Numbered from the stretch's first letter, positions 48,352 to 58,650 are shown. The stretch: 64,000 bases of DNA from Rhodoblastus sp963710275 (GCA_963710275.1 CAVPZS010000005.1:620001-684000); one strand, 5' to 3'. The notes: generated by a model from the sequence alone, not told the origin. A program made the numbers and translations.

Positions 48352-50676
48352 TCAATTCAATTTTTGCACGGCGGTTGGATTCACCCTCTCGTAGCCCTTG
48401 GCCCAGGGAGCGGTATTTTCGGTCAGGAGCTTGCGGCCCCGCACCAGTTGCGCGGGGTCGGCGACAAAGCGGGCGATTTCATTCGCCGGCCGCGGCTTGC
48501 TGAAAAGATAGCCTTGCGCCTCGTCGGCGCCGTTGTCGCGCAAGATTTTCAGTTGCTCCAGGGTTTCCACGCCTTCGACCAGCATGTCTATGCCCAGTTC
48601 CACCACCAGAGCCTTGACCGCCTTGATGATCGCCAGCGCCGCCGCGTTCTTCTCCATGTCACGCACGAAGGACTGGTCGATCTTGACCTTGTCCGGGCGG
48701 AAACGGCTCAGATAGCCGAGCGAGGAATAGCCGGTGCCGAAATCGTCCAGCGCCACGCGCATCCCCATTTCACGCAATTCGTCGATAGAGGCGAGGACGC
48801 TGTCGGCGTCGTTCATCAGCACTGATTCCGTGATTTCCATTTCCAGCCGCGTGGCCGGGAACTTGGTGTCTTGCAGCGCGCGGCGCACCATGTCGACGAC
48901 ATTGGAGCGCGTGAATTGCAGGGCGGAAAAATTGACCGCCAGCCTCACGTCCTTCGGCCAGGATTTTGCGTCCATGCAGGCCCGCCGCAGCACCCATTCG
49001 CCGAGCTGAACGATCAGGCCGGACTCCTCGGCGACGGGGATGAATTCGCCCGGGGATATCATGCCCTGGGTGGGATGGCGCCAGCGCACCAGCGCCTCAC
49101 AGCAGCAAATCCGCCGTTTCGAAAAGCTGACGATCGGCTGGTACCAGACTTCCAGCTCGTTGCGGCCGATGCCGACGCGCAGATCCTGTTCGATCTGCTG
49201 TTTGCGCCGGGCGTTTTCGGCCATGGCGCTGGCGAAGAAACGATAGGCGCCGCGCCCAGCGTCCTTGGCGGCGTAAAGCGCCATGTCGGCCGTCTTCATC
49301 AACTCGGCGGCGCTGGCCCCGTCGTCCGGCGCGATCGTCACGCCAACAGAGGCGCCGATCATCAGCTTGGCGCCGTCGACGTGATAGGGCTCGCTGAGCG
49401 TCTCGACGATTTTGGCGGCAAAAGCAGCGGCGCCGCCGATCTCGCCGAAATGCAGGACGGTGAATTCGTCGCCGCCGATGCGGGCGACGACATCCTCGGG
49501 GCCGGACAGGTCCTTCAATCTTTGCGCGACCCGCTTGAGCAGCTTGTCGCCGACCGGATGGCCGAGGAAATCGTTGACTTGCTTGAACCGGTCGAGGTCG
49601 ATCGCCATCACCGCGAATTTTGTATCTGATCCCTGACAGCGCTCGACGGCGTCTTCCAGCTTCTCCCGGCAGAACGACCGGTTCGACAAGCCAGTGACGT
49701 CGTCCTGGTGGGCCATGCTGGCGATGCGGATTTCGGTGGCTCGGCGGGACGTCACGTCTTCGACCAGCATGGAGAAGCCCTGCGCCGTCGGCTGGAACAC
49801 GAATTCCATGTAGCGATCATCAGCGAGATCGACCATGACGCTTTCGCGTTGCCTGCTGCGCGGGATTTTTTCCCCGGTCGCGGTCAGGACCTTGATGATC
49901 TCGCGATCCTTGAGCCGCAGCGCGAGTTTTTTTGACATGAGATCGTCGAGACCGATCTCACGGGCAAGGGCCTCGGTCGTGCGAAACATGCGGTGGAACT
50001 GGTGGTTGCCGGTGATCAGTCGCGCGGACGCATCGAACAGGGCGAAGCTCTGGTGCATGCTGTCGAGCGCCGAAGCCATCTGGCGCTCCGACGCCTTGGC
50101 GGCGGCGGCCTTGCGCAGCCGCGCGCGCGCCGATTGCAGCAGCGCCATGGCCACGCCAAGGACGGAGGCCACGGCGATGGGCGCGAACCGGTCCCAGTGA
50201 ACGGCAAGGCCCAGCGTGACAGGAACGAGGGCGAAAACGGCCTGAAGCAGCGCGATTTTCGGGCGCGCCGTCTCCCGGTCCTGGCCGAGCGCGACCAAGG
50301 CGATGGTGAAAATGACCGAGGCGATCTTGATGCTCGCAGGCGCGTTGGCGAAAAAGGCCGCAAGGACCACGCAACCCATCGCCGCGGCCATCAGGGCGCA
50401 GGCGAAGGGATATAAAGCGTTCGCCAATCCCGGGGTTTTCGAAGGGGTTCTCTCCGCCGGCTTGCTGTCGAGACCCTGGGCGACGCCGATCTTGATCGCG
50501 GCGGCGGCCACCAGCGCGCCGGCGGCGATATTGGTCCACTGGCCGAAATCGCCGGCGAGCAAGGCGCCGCCGAGCGTCAGCGCGGGAAAGGCGTCCGCCA
50601 GAAAGCCGCCGAGGCCGAAGTCCCGCTCCGCTCCTGCGCCCGGCGCGCTCGGCATCTGGGTTGCGGTTCGCGACAA
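48352..50676 (-). CDS. Membrane GGDEF-EAL protein (cyclic-di-GMP turnover) with PAS-like domain
   Basis: A 774-residue protein. Residues 20-190 hold about six hydrophobic segments (MASE-like sensor region), 195-315 a PAS-like domain (SALDSMHQSFALFDASARLI, FSMLVEDVTSRRATE), 325-480 a GGDEF domain with intact RIGGDEFTVL, and 500-740 an EAL domain with intact CCEALVRWRH, ITESVLMND, LDDFGTGYSSLGYL and KIDQSFV. Both active sites look complete, so synthesis and breakdown of cyclic-di-GMP are each possible. It is a single gene with its own terminator. Cyclic-di-GMP commonly controls exopolysaccharide, so a link to the 29-44 kb locus is plausible but not shown. Confidence 0.92.
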   Translation of the reverse strand: MSRTATQMPSAPGAGAERDFGLGGFLADAFPALTLGGALLAGDFGQWTNIAAGALVAAAAIKIGVAQGLDSKPAERTPSKTPGLANALYPFACALMAAAMGCVVLAAFFANAPASIKIASVIFTIALVALGQDRETARPKIALLQAVFALVPVTLGLAVHWDRFAPIAVASVLGVAMALLQSARARLRKAAAAKASERQMASALDSMHQSFALFDASARLITGNHQFHRMFRTTEALAREIGLDDLMSKKLALRLKDREIIKVLTATGEKIPRSRQRESVMVDLADDRYMEFVFQPTAQGFSMLVEDVTSRRATEIRIASMAHQDDVTGLSNRSFCREKLEDAVERCQGSDTKFAVMAIDLDRFKQVNDFLGHPVGDKLLKRVAQRLKDLSGPEDVVARIGGDEFTVLHFGEIGGAAAFAAKIVETLSEPYHVDGAKLMIGASVGVTIAPDDGASAAELMKTADMALYAAKDAGRGAYRFFASAMAENARRKQQIEQDLRVGIGRNELEVWYQPIVSFSKRRICCCEALVRWRHPTQGMISPGEFIPVAEESGLIVQLGEWVLRRACMDAKSWPKDVRLAVNFSALQFTRSNVVDMVRRALQDTKFPATRLEMEITESVLMNDADSVLASIDELREMGMRVALDDFGTGYSSLGYLSRFRPDKVKIDQSFVRDMEKNAAALAIIKAVKALVVELGIDMLVEGVETLEQLKILRDNGADEAQGYLFSKPRPANEIARFVADPAQLVRGRKLLTENTAPWAKGYERVNPTAVQKLN

Positions 50677-50835
50677 ATCCGGCCTTCCTCACCAACGCAA
50701 CCAACAGGGCGGGTCAGGGCGGCGCCGTGGACGACAACCTTAAAAATCTTTGATCCTGACGTTAGCGAACTGTAACGCCGGGAGGTAAACAAGAGCTCAA
50801 CCTATGCGGGTATTTCGCAAGATTGAAATCAGCGG

Positions 50836-51483
50836 TCACTGGGTGGCGGCGGCCGGGGTTTTTTCGGGGAGCGAGCCTGATTTGGCCGGCGTGGCCGCCT
50901 TCTTCTTGGCCGGCGGCGTTCCGAGGGTTTCGCCGGGAATGGCCCCTGCCGGAATAGAATCGTCGGGAAGCCGGGTCCAGGTCTTGGTCTGTCCCAGCAG
51001 CGAAATCCCGAGATAACCGCGCACCAGCAATTTCTGGCCGTCGGGCGTGACTTCCATCTGCGCGTTATAGACCGTGCCGTCGCGCGGATCGAGGATCTTG
51101 CCATCCTCATATTTGAGGCCGTGGTGTTTCATGGCCCAGACGATCAGCAGGCCGAGCATGGGAGCGTCCTTCCTGTCTCCCTCGCACTTCGAGCAAGTCT
51201 TGACGAGGGTCGTCTCGCCCTCCTTGGGAAACATCTTGACGAGGCGGCCCTCGTAAACTCCGTCATGGTCAGTGAAATGGAACCAGCCGCTGGGCCTCCC
51301 ATCGTCATATGTGGATTGCCAAAATCCGGCTGCGGTCGGGCCCGCGGACGGCGGAGTTTGCGCCGAGCCAGGGAAAGCCGTCATCAGCGCGGCAAAGCCG
51401 GCGCCAAGGGCGCACACGCGCGCGGACCGGGAAAGAGCAGCGGGCGAGAGGCGATGGTTTGCGAGACCGGATGAAAGGCGCAT
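50836..51483 (-). CDS. Secreted DUF2147-like protein
   Basis: About 215 residues, starting MRLSSGLANHRLSPAAL with a signal peptide region ending near FPGSAQ. The mature part shows FWQSTYDDGRPSGWFHFTDH, VYEGRLVKMF, LGLLIVWAMKHHGLKYEDGK, ILDPRDGTVYNAQME and VRGYLGISLLGQTKTWTR, which is the DUF2147 pattern (lipocalin-like periplasmic proteins). The tail is Lys/Ala/Pro rich. GAGGAG before the first of two ATG codons favours the second (51483). Function is unknown. Confidence 0.8.
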   Translation of the reverse strand: MRLSSGLANHRLSPAALSRSARVCALGAGFAALMTAFPGSAQTPPSAGPTAAGFWQSTYDDGRPSGWFHFTDHDGVYEGRLVKMFPKEGETTLVKTCSKCEGDRKDAPMLGLLIVWAMKHHGLKYEDGKILDPRDGTVYNAQMEVTPDGQKLLVRGYLGISLLGQTKTWTRLPDDSIPAGAIPGETLGTPPAKKKAATPAKSGSLPEKTPAAATQ

Positions 51484-51607
51484 CAGCATTCTCCTCGGGC
51501 ATTTCGGGGCGGGAACGCAGGTTCCAGCCTCCTCCATGACGAAATTCGGCTGCAGGCAAAGTTAAGGCGTTCCGCGAACAGGCGTCGATCAAAATAATGA
51601 AAACAGC

Positions 51608-51832
51608 TTAGACGCCGTTGCTTTCAAGCACGTGACGGCATTTCGCCGACAGGCGGTCGCGATGGTTCTGGAGGCAGGCCAGGAAGGCCGAGTCGGTCGA
51701 GCCGGGATCGACATGATGGCAGAAGCGGCGCACGTCCGGCCGGCAAGCCGCGTCCTGCTCGGGCGTGCCTCCCGCCCAGGCCGCAACCGGCGCGCCGACC
51801 AGCAGGACCGTCGCCAGAACCTTCAATTTCAT
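51608..51832 (-). CDS. Small secreted Cys-rich protein, 74 aa
   Basis: A signal peptide (MKLKVLATVLLVGAPVAAWA) is followed by a 54-residue mature domain with four cysteines in ACRPDVRRFCHH, ACLQNHRDRLSAKC. The motif ACxPDVxRxC and a later ACL...LSxxC match the protein encoded at 27594-27852. AAGGAG precedes the ATG at 51832. It starts 12 bases after the hpnN stop, in the same direction, so it is probably the last gene of the hopanoid operon. Role unknown; two disulfide bonds are likely. Confidence 0.8.
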   Translation of the reverse strand: MKLKVLATVLLVGAPVAAWAGGTPEQDAACRPDVRRFCHHVDPGSTDSAFLACLQNHRDRLSAKCRHVLESNGV

Positions 51833-51843
51833 CGTTTGCTCCT

Positions 51844-54450
51844 TCAGTTCTTCTGATCGGGCGCCGCGTTGCGCGGCTTCCCCATCAGGATCGGCTGGAA
51901 CAGCACCGCCGCCGCCAGCGTGCACACCAGGGACAGGGCAAGCAGCTTGCCCATGCTCGACGTGCCCGGATGGCTCGAGAACCACAGGCTGCCAAAGGCG
52001 GTCGCCGTAGTCGCGGCGGAAAAGATCACCGCGCGGGTCAGGCTGGTCTGCAACAGATCGGTCTGCCCCTGACGCCACGCCATGATATAGTAGATCTTGA
52101 ACGCGACGCCGACGCCGAGCAGCAAAGGTAAGGCGATAATATTGGCGAAATTAAGCGGCATGCCGATCAGAACCGTGATCTCCAGCGTCACGACCGCGGC
52201 GGTGATCAGCGGAATCAGCGTCAGCGCCACGTCGCCCGGCTTGCGCAGCACCAGCCAGAGCAGGACCGCAATCGACACGAGGGCGAGCGCGCCCGCCTCG
52301 AGGAAGGCGTTCACCACGGTAATTCCGGCTTCGAGGATCGAGATCGGCCCCTCAGTCGCGTCTGGCTCGACCGCCAGCACGGAAGCGGCGAAATGCCTCA
52401 GCGCCTCGTTGGAGCCCGACGTATCCTTTGGAGCGATCGACAGGCGCGCCCGTCCGTCGGGGGTGATCCAGTCCCGCGTTATTTCGGGGGGCAATTGCGC
52501 CTGCGTCACTTTTTCGGCCAGCAACGCGGCGCGCAGCCCCGCGAGATCGATGGCCAGCGGCTGGATCATCGCCTCCTGAACCTTCCGGCGCTGGTCGGCC
52601 GAGCCCGCGGCGAGCTTGCCGAGCGCCGCCGCCAACCGCCTGGCCGCGGCGACCCCGGTCGTCTGGTCGGCGTTATGGGCGTCGTCGGCCGCCTCGTTCA
52701 GGCGCTCCGCGGCCTCCTTGAGCGCGTCGACATTCTCGGCGTCCGTGGGCGGGGCCTGCGTCTCCTTTGGGTTGAGCCCCGCATCCAGCGCCTTGGCCGC
52801 GTCGGCGATCAGCGGCAGCTTTTCGTCCTGGTCGGTGGGGATGAAATTCGTGAGCGTCCGGACTTCGGCGACCTCCGGCATGCTCTCCAGCCGCTCCGCC
52901 TGGCTATTGGCCTTGGCGAGCGACGGCGCGAGCGCCTGGATCGAGTTGACGCCGGCGTCCGGATCATGTTCGAGATCGAGATAGGTGGCCATCGCCTCGG
53001 ACGAGGGATTGTTCAGGTCCAGTGGGTTGAAGTCGAATTTCAGCCAATGGAACAACGGCAAGCCGGCGATGACGACGACGGCCGTGCCGATGAGGATTTC
53101 CTTGCGCCGCCGCGACATGAATTCGTCCACCGGGGCCAGGGCGGCATAGCCCATCGGCTCGGGCTCGCCCGGCGGATTGACCAGGCGGATCAGCGCAGGG
53201 AGCAGGGTGACGCTGGCGGCGAAGGCGATCAGCATGCCGAAACCGGCGATCAGACCAAGCTCGGAGACGCCCTTGTAATCGGTCGGCAGGAAGGAGAGGA
53301 AGCCCGCGGCGGTGGCGAAGCCGGCGAGCGTCAGCGGCGCCCCGAAATGAAAGCCGGCCAGCGAAATCGCCTTCTCGATGTCGTCGCAGTCATGCCGCTC
53401 GGCGCGATAGCGCACGGAGAGCTGGATGCCGAAATCGATGCCGATGCCGACGAAAAGCACGAAGAAATAGACGGAAATCAGATTGAAGGACCCGACCAGC
53501 GCCAGTCCGAGCGCCGCCGTGAAGGCAAGGCCGGCGACGATATTGATCGTGACGGCGGCGATCAGCCGCCACGAGCGCAAGGCGCGCCAGAGGATGAACA
53601 GCACGATCGCGCCGGTGATGAGCCCGTTGCGCAGCGCATTTTCCTTGATGGTGCCGAATTCCTCGTCGGAAATGGCGACCGGGCCGGTGAGGCGCACATT
53701 GGCCTGGTAGCGGGGCAGGACCGCGGCGGCGATGGCCCGCAGGGCTTCGCTGGCGACTTCGCCCGGCTGCACGGACTTGTAGTCGAGCACCGGGCGCACG
53801 GCGATGACGCCGCGCAATTCGCCTGGCGTCGGGGGATGGCCGTCGATCAGCGCGCGCCAGGAAAAAATCGGGTCCTGGCCCGCGAGCGCGGCCTCGACCG
53901 TTTGAGAGGCCGCATTGAGCACGCGCGCCATGCCGTCGAGCTTGGTCTTGCCCGCATTGACGCCGATCAGGCCGTCTTCGAGCCCGGCGACAAGGCCGCG
54001 AAGGCTGAGGTCGGAGTTCAGGTCCTCGATCAGCGGGGCGCCCGAGGCGACGCCTTCCAGGCTGCTCTTCAGCTTGTCCGTCGGCATGAACATCATGCCT
54101 TCCCGGGCAAAATAGGACAGGCCGGCGATGTTGACCGCGTCGAGGAAATGCGCCTTGTCCTCGGCGAGCCTCTTGGTCAGATCCGCGGTTGCGGCGGCGG
54201 CCAGTTCCGGCGTCGGCGCCTGCACCACGGCGTAGATCTGGTCGAAATGGTGGAAGGCTTTTTCGAAAGCCTGTTCCCGCTGGCGCCAAGGGAGGTCGTT
54301 CGACAGGAGGGCGTTGACGTCCGAGTTGACCTTGAAATGCTGCGCGGAATAGACGCCAGCGACGAGGGCGAACAACAGAATGACCGCTGTCACCGCGCGG
54401 GCGTGACGGACACAGAAATCGATGATTCGGACAATGGCGGATGTCAGCAT
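51844..54450 (-). CDS. hpnN: Hopanoid transporter HpnN (RND/MMPL family)
   Basis: An 868-residue membrane protein with twelve hydrophobic segments and two large periplasmic domains. Family segments are AQHFKVNSDVNALLSNDLPW near residue 37, FFVLFVGIGIDFGIQLSVRY in the fourth to fifth membrane span and LPLLLGVGVAFKIYYIMAWR near the C-terminus. HpnN moves hopanoids from the inner to the outer membrane. Its start overlaps the hpnH stop by 7 bases, supporting this identity. The frame is intact. Confidence 0.94.
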   Translation of the reverse strand: MLTSAIVRIIDFCVRHARAVTAVILLFALVAGVYSAQHFKVNSDVNALLSNDLPWRQREQAFEKAFHHFDQIYAVVQAPTPELAAAATADLTKRLAEDKAHFLDAVNIAGLSYFAREGMMFMPTDKLKSSLEGVASGAPLIEDLNSDLSLRGLVAGLEDGLIGVNAGKTKLDGMARVLNAASQTVEAALAGQDPIFSWRALIDGHPPTPGELRGVIAVRPVLDYKSVQPGEVASEALRAIAAAVLPRYQANVRLTGPVAISDEEFGTIKENALRNGLITGAIVLFILWRALRSWRLIAAVTINIVAGLAFTAALGLALVGSFNLISVYFFVLFVGIGIDFGIQLSVRYRAERHDCDDIEKAISLAGFHFGAPLTLAGFATAAGFLSFLPTDYKGVSELGLIAGFGMLIAFAASVTLLPALIRLVNPPGEPEPMGYAALAPVDEFMSRRRKEILIGTAVVVIAGLPLFHWLKFDFNPLDLNNPSSEAMATYLDLEHDPDAGVNSIQALAPSLAKANSQAERLESMPEVAEVRTLTNFIPTDQDEKLPLIADAAKALDAGLNPKETQAPPTDAENVDALKEAAERLNEAADDAHNADQTTGVAAARRLAAALGKLAAGSADQRRKVQEAMIQPLAIDLAGLRAALLAEKVTQAQLPPEITRDWITPDGRARLSIAPKDTSGSNEALRHFAASVLAVEPDATEGPISILEAGITVVNAFLEAGALALVSIAVLLWLVLRKPGDVALTLIPLITAAVVTLEITVLIGMPLNFANIIALPLLLGVGVAFKIYYIMAWRQGQTDLLQTSLTRAVIFSAATTATAFGSLWFSSHPGTSSMGKLLALSLVCTLAAAVLFQPILMGKPRNAAPDQKN

Positions 54451-55589
54451 GCGGCCGCCAGCTTCGTCCAGGCCGTGCGCATAATCAAGTTTTTGCTTGC
54501 GGGGTTTCGAGGGCGGACGAGTTCGGCGGCCGGGACGGGCGCGGCGGCGCGTGGGCGCTGCGGGTCCGGCGCCATCGGGCCTTTGGTCCGCAGGCCGCGG
54601 ATCGCCAGTCCCAGCGCCGCCAGGGGATGACGGATCGCGGCGTCGGCGGCGGTCGCCTCATAGCCGCAATGGGCCATGCAATTGGCGCACTTCTCGTGGC
54701 GTCCGGTCCCGTAGCGGTCCCAGTCGGTCGTCTCCATCAGCGCGCGATAGCTCGGCGCGTAGCCTTCTCCGAGCAGGTAGCAAGGCTTCTGCCAGCCGAA
54801 CACATTGCGCGTCGGCATGCCCCAGGGCGTGCACTGGAACGACCGGTTGCCGGCGAGGAAATCGAGATACATCGGGGAATGGATGAGATTCCAGCCCCGC
54901 CCCTTGCCCAGCGCGAAAATGCGGCGGAACATTTCCCTGGTCCGGCGCCGGCTGAGGAAATGCTCCTGGTCGGGCGCCCTTTCGTAGGCGTAGCCGGGCG
55001 AGATCGAGACGCCGACGTCGATCGATTTGGCGAAATCGAGGAAGGCGGCGACATCTTCGGGGGCCATGCCGTCGAAGATCGTCGCGTTGACATTGACGTT
55101 GAAGCCGCGCGCCTTGGCCTTTCCTGATCGCCTCGACGGCGACGTCGAACACGCCGGGCTGCGACACCGAATGGTCGTGATCTCCCTTCAGCCCGTCCAG
55201 ATGGATCGAGAAATAGAAATAGGGCGACGGCTTGAACAGGTGGAGCTTCTTCTCCAGCAGCAAGGCGTTGGTGCAGAGGTAGACGAATTTCTTCCGCGCG
55301 ACGATCCCGCGACGATCTCGCCGATATCGCGGTGGATGAGCGGCTCGCCGCCGGGGATCGCCACCATGGGCGCGCCGCATTCGTCCACCGCCTCAAGGCA
55401 GTCCCCGACCGACAGGCGGCGGTTGAGGACCTCGTCGGGATAGTCGATCTTGCCGCATCCGACGCAGGCGAGATTGCAGCGGAACAGCGGTTCGAGCATG
55501 AGGACCAGCGGATAGCGCCGTCGGCCCGAAAGCACCTGTTTCAGCAAATAAAACGCGATTTTCCGCTCACGGAAAAAATTCCTGGCCAT
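54444..55589 (-). CDS. hpnH: Hopanoid biosynthesis radical SAM protein HpnH (frameshifted)
   Basis: HpnH adds the 5'-deoxyadenosyl group to diploptene, the first step of extended hopanoid side chains. The radical SAM cluster CNLACVGCGK lies near residue 35, with IPGGEPLIHRDIGEI, FYFSIHLDGLKGDHDH and, near the C-terminus, CTPWGMPTRNVFGWQKPCYLL and ANCMAHCGYEATA. GGAGGGG precedes the ATG at 55589. One base is missing near 55305 and one is inserted near 55125, so the total length of 381 residues is unchanged. It follows ispH by 62 bases and precedes hpnN. Confidence 0.93.
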
Positions 55590-55633
55590 GATTTGCCCCT
55601 CCAAGGCGACGCGCCCGCAAGACCGGTCCGCAA

Positions 55634-55667
55634 TTCATTCGTCCCGAAGTTTCATTCGTCCCGAAGT
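55634..55667. repeat. 17-base tandem duplication at the 3' end of ispH
   Basis: TTCATTCGTCCCGAAGT occurs twice head to tail (55634-55650 and 55651-55667). The second copy holds the last ispH codons and its TGA; the first copy repeats them just past the stop. This looks like a slipped-strand duplication. Confidence 0.9.
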
Positions 55668-56579
55668 TCTTGCGGGAGGCGGAATTCGATGATTTCGTCG
55701 CGTCCCTCGACGCTGGAAATGGCCACCGGACCGAGCTGGGCGAGCCAATCGACCACGCCCAACACCAGCTCCTCCGGCGCCGAGGCGCCGGCGGTGACGC
55801 CCACCGACGCGGCCTCTTCGATCCATTCGGGCCGAAGCTCCTCGGCGTCGGCGATCAGATAGCTGGGGACGCCCATTTCCATGCCGATCTCGCAAAGCCG
55901 GTTGGAATTCGAGCTGTTCTTGGCCCCGACCACCAGCAGCACGTCGACCGTCCTGCACAGATCGCGCACCGCCGACTGCCGGTTTTGCGTGGCGTAGCAA
56001 ATGTCGCGCGTGTCGGGTCCGATGAGGTCGCTGAAGCGCCGATGCAGCGCCGCGATGATCCCCATGGTGTCGTCGACGCTGAGCGTGGTCTGGGTGATGT
56101 AGGCGACGGGGTCCCCGGCGGGAATGTCGAGCATCGCGACATCCTGCTCGGTCTGGACCAGATGAACCCTCGCGGGAATCTGGCCGAGCGTGCCTTCGAC
56201 CTCGGGATGTCCGGCATGGCCGATCAGGATCAGCTGGCGGCCCTGCGCCACATAGCGCTTGCCCTGGTTGTGGACCTTGGTGACCAGCGGGCAGGTGGCG
56301 TTATGGACGGTCAGGGGGCGCAGCGCCGCCTCGTCCTCGACGCTCCGGGCGACGCCATGGGCGCTGAAGATGGCGACGGCGCCGTCGGGAATATCGTGAA
56401 ATTTCCTCGACAAAACGCGCGCCCTTGGCCTTCAGCGCGTCGACGACGCGCTTGTTGTGGACGATCTCGTGGCGGACGTAGACCGGCGCGTCATATTTTT
56501 CCAGCGCCCGCTCGACGATTTCGATCGCGCGCACCACGCCGGCGCAGAAGCCGCGCGGTTGCGCCAGCACCACGCGCAA
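55652..56579 (-). CDS. ispH: 4-hydroxy-3-methylbut-2-enyl diphosphate reductase IspH, fused in frame to Dxs (frameshifted)
   Basis: IspH is the last enzyme of the MEP isoprenoid pathway, an iron-sulfur reductase. The three cluster cysteines sit in LAQPRGFCAGVVRAIE, TVHNATCPLVTKVHNQG and RDICYATQNRQSAVRDLC; VYVRHEIVHNKRVVD and IFSAHGVARSV are further hallmarks. A one-base insertion is inferred near 56408. The possible TTG start at 56579 gives about 309 residues, but the frame is open upstream without a break into dxs, with no ATG, so the protein may be the C-terminal half of a 974-residue Dxs-IspH polypeptide. No stop occurs in any frame at the junction. Confidence 0.9.
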
Positions 56580-58576
56580 GGCTTCGCGCCGGTCCTCGCG
56601 ATTGGCGCCGCGGGCCTTGGCGTTCGTCGCCGCCGGAGCCCTCGGCTTGGGTTTTTCGCGCGAAAGAATCTCGCGCGCCTTGGCGACGATGCCGGCGGCG
56701 TCGAGCTTGGCCTCGGCATACATGGCCGTGAGGTCGTTCTGCTCCTGGAACGCATCAGGGAGGACCATGGAGCGGATCTTCAGGTCGCCATCGAGCCGGC
56801 CCTGTTCGGCCAGATCCTGCATGACGGCGCGCCGAAGCCGCCGATCGATCCTTCCTCGATGGTGATCAGCGCCTCGTGACGGTCGGCGAGGTCGAGGATC
56901 AGGTCGAGATCGAGCGGCTTGGCGAAGCGCGCGTCGGCGACGGTGGTCGAGACGCCGAATTCCTCCAGCAGCGCCGCCGCCTTCAGGCATTCGCCGAGAC
57001 GCGCGCCGAAGGAGAGCAGCGCCACCTTGTCGCCCCGGCGCAGCACCCGGCCCTTGCCGATTTCGAGCGGAACGCCTGCCTCGGGCAGGGTCGCGCCGAC
57101 GCCGTCGCCGCGCGGATAGCGCAGGGCGCAGGGCCGGTCGTCGATCTTGGCCGCCGTGGCGACCATGTGGACGAGTTCGGCCTCGTCCGCCGCGGCCATG
57201 ACCACCAAGCCCGGTAGGCAGGCGAGATAGGCGATGTCGAAGGCGCCGGCATGGGTGGGGCCGTCGGCGCCGACCAGGCCCGCGCGGTCGATCATGAAGC
57301 GCACCGGCAGCGATTGCAGCGCCACGTCATGCACGACCTGGTCATAGCCGCGCTGCAGGAAGGTCGAGTAGATCGCGCAGAAGGGTTTGAAGCCCTCGGC
57401 GGCGAGGCCCGCCGCGAAGGTCACGGCGTGCTGTTCGGCGATGCCGACGTCGAAAAAGCGTTTCGGGAAGGCCTTGGCGAAGGTGTCGAGGCCGGTGCCC
57501 GAGGGCATGGCGGCGGTGATGGCGACGATCTGCGGATCCCGGGCCGCCTCCTTCACCAGGCTGTCGCCGAACACCTTGGTATAGGCGGGCGCCTTGGCCG
57601 GCGGCTTGTCCTGCTTGCCGGAGGGGACGTCGAACTTGACGACGCCATGATACTTGTCCGGGGCCGACTCGGCCGGGGCGTAGCCCTTGCCCTTCTCCGT
57701 GACGACATGCAGCAGGACCGGACCGTCTTCGCCGTCGCGCAGGCGGCCCAGCACATCGACCAGCAGGCCCACGTCATGGCCGTCGATCGGCCCGACATAG
57801 CGAAAGCCCATGTCTTCGAACAGGCCGCCTTCGAAGCCGCCCTGGCGCCCGCGCCCGTTGGCGGGAAACTGCGGGGCCAGCTGGGTCTCGACCTCCGCCA
57901 GCTTCAGCAGCGGCCTGGAGGTCAGGCGGGAGAAATAATCGGTCATGGCGCCGACGGCGGGCGCGATGGACATGCCATTGTGGTTGAGGATGACGATCAG
58001 CCGGCTGCCGTCGGCCCCGGCGTTGTTGAGCGCCTCATAGGCCATGCCGGCGGAGATCGATCCGTCGCCGATCACTGCGACGACATGGTTCGAGCCGCCC
58101 GCGAGATCGCGCGCCTTGGCCATGCCGAACGCGGCGGAAATCGAGGTCGCGGCGTGGGCGGCGCCGAAGGGATCGTAGACGCTCTCGGCTCTCTTGGTGA
58201 AGCCGGAAAGCCCGCCCGGCGCGCGCAGCGTGCGGATGCGGCCGCGCCGCCCGGTGATGATCTTGTGCGGATAGACCTGATGGCCGACGTCCCAGATGAG
58301 ACGGTCGTCCGGCGTGTCGAAGACGTAATGCAGGGCGACCGTGAGTTCGACGACGCCGAGGCCCGAGCCGAGATGGCCGCCGGTGACGGAGACCGTCCGG
58401 ATTGTCTCCTCGCGCAATTCGTCGGCGATTTTCCGCAGCGCCGCCGCGTCGAGGCGTCGGAGGTCCTCGGGACGGCGAACGGCGTCGAGTTCCCTGCGTT
58501 TCGCTGGCGCGCGTCCGACGGAGGTTTCGCCGGACGGAGGCGTTTCATTGACCGACGCTTCCAATTCATGACGCAT
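56580..58576 (-). CDS. dxs: 1-deoxy-D-xylulose-5-phosphate synthase Dxs, continuing in frame into IspH (one frameshift)
   Basis: Dxs makes DXP from pyruvate and glyceraldehyde-3-phosphate with thiamine diphosphate, the first step of the MEP pathway. It shows SVTGGHLGSGLGVVELTVAL, VAVIGDGSISAGMAYEALNN (TPP-binding GDG), YVGPIDGHDVGLLVDVL, DVGIAEQHAVTFAAGLAAEG with the catalytic glutamate, and IEEGSIGGFGA. A one-base loss is inferred near 56835. After MVLPDAFQEQNDLTAMYAEA a linker rich in Lys/Arg/Ala/Pro leads directly into IspH. GGGAGG precedes the ATG at 58576. It is in the same operon as hpnH and hpnN. Confidence 0.93.
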
Positions 58577-58650
58577 AAGTGCCTCCCGTCCCCCGAATAC
58601 CGGCTTTGAAATTTCCGCGCCCTTCGGCAAAACTTTTCTGCTCGACGTGC

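Noticed and set aside
52393..54630. A long plus-strand frame of 745 codons opposite hpnN
   Set aside because: It is the antisense shadow of the intact hpnN gene in high-GC DNA; it lacks domains and is rich in Arg, Gly and His.
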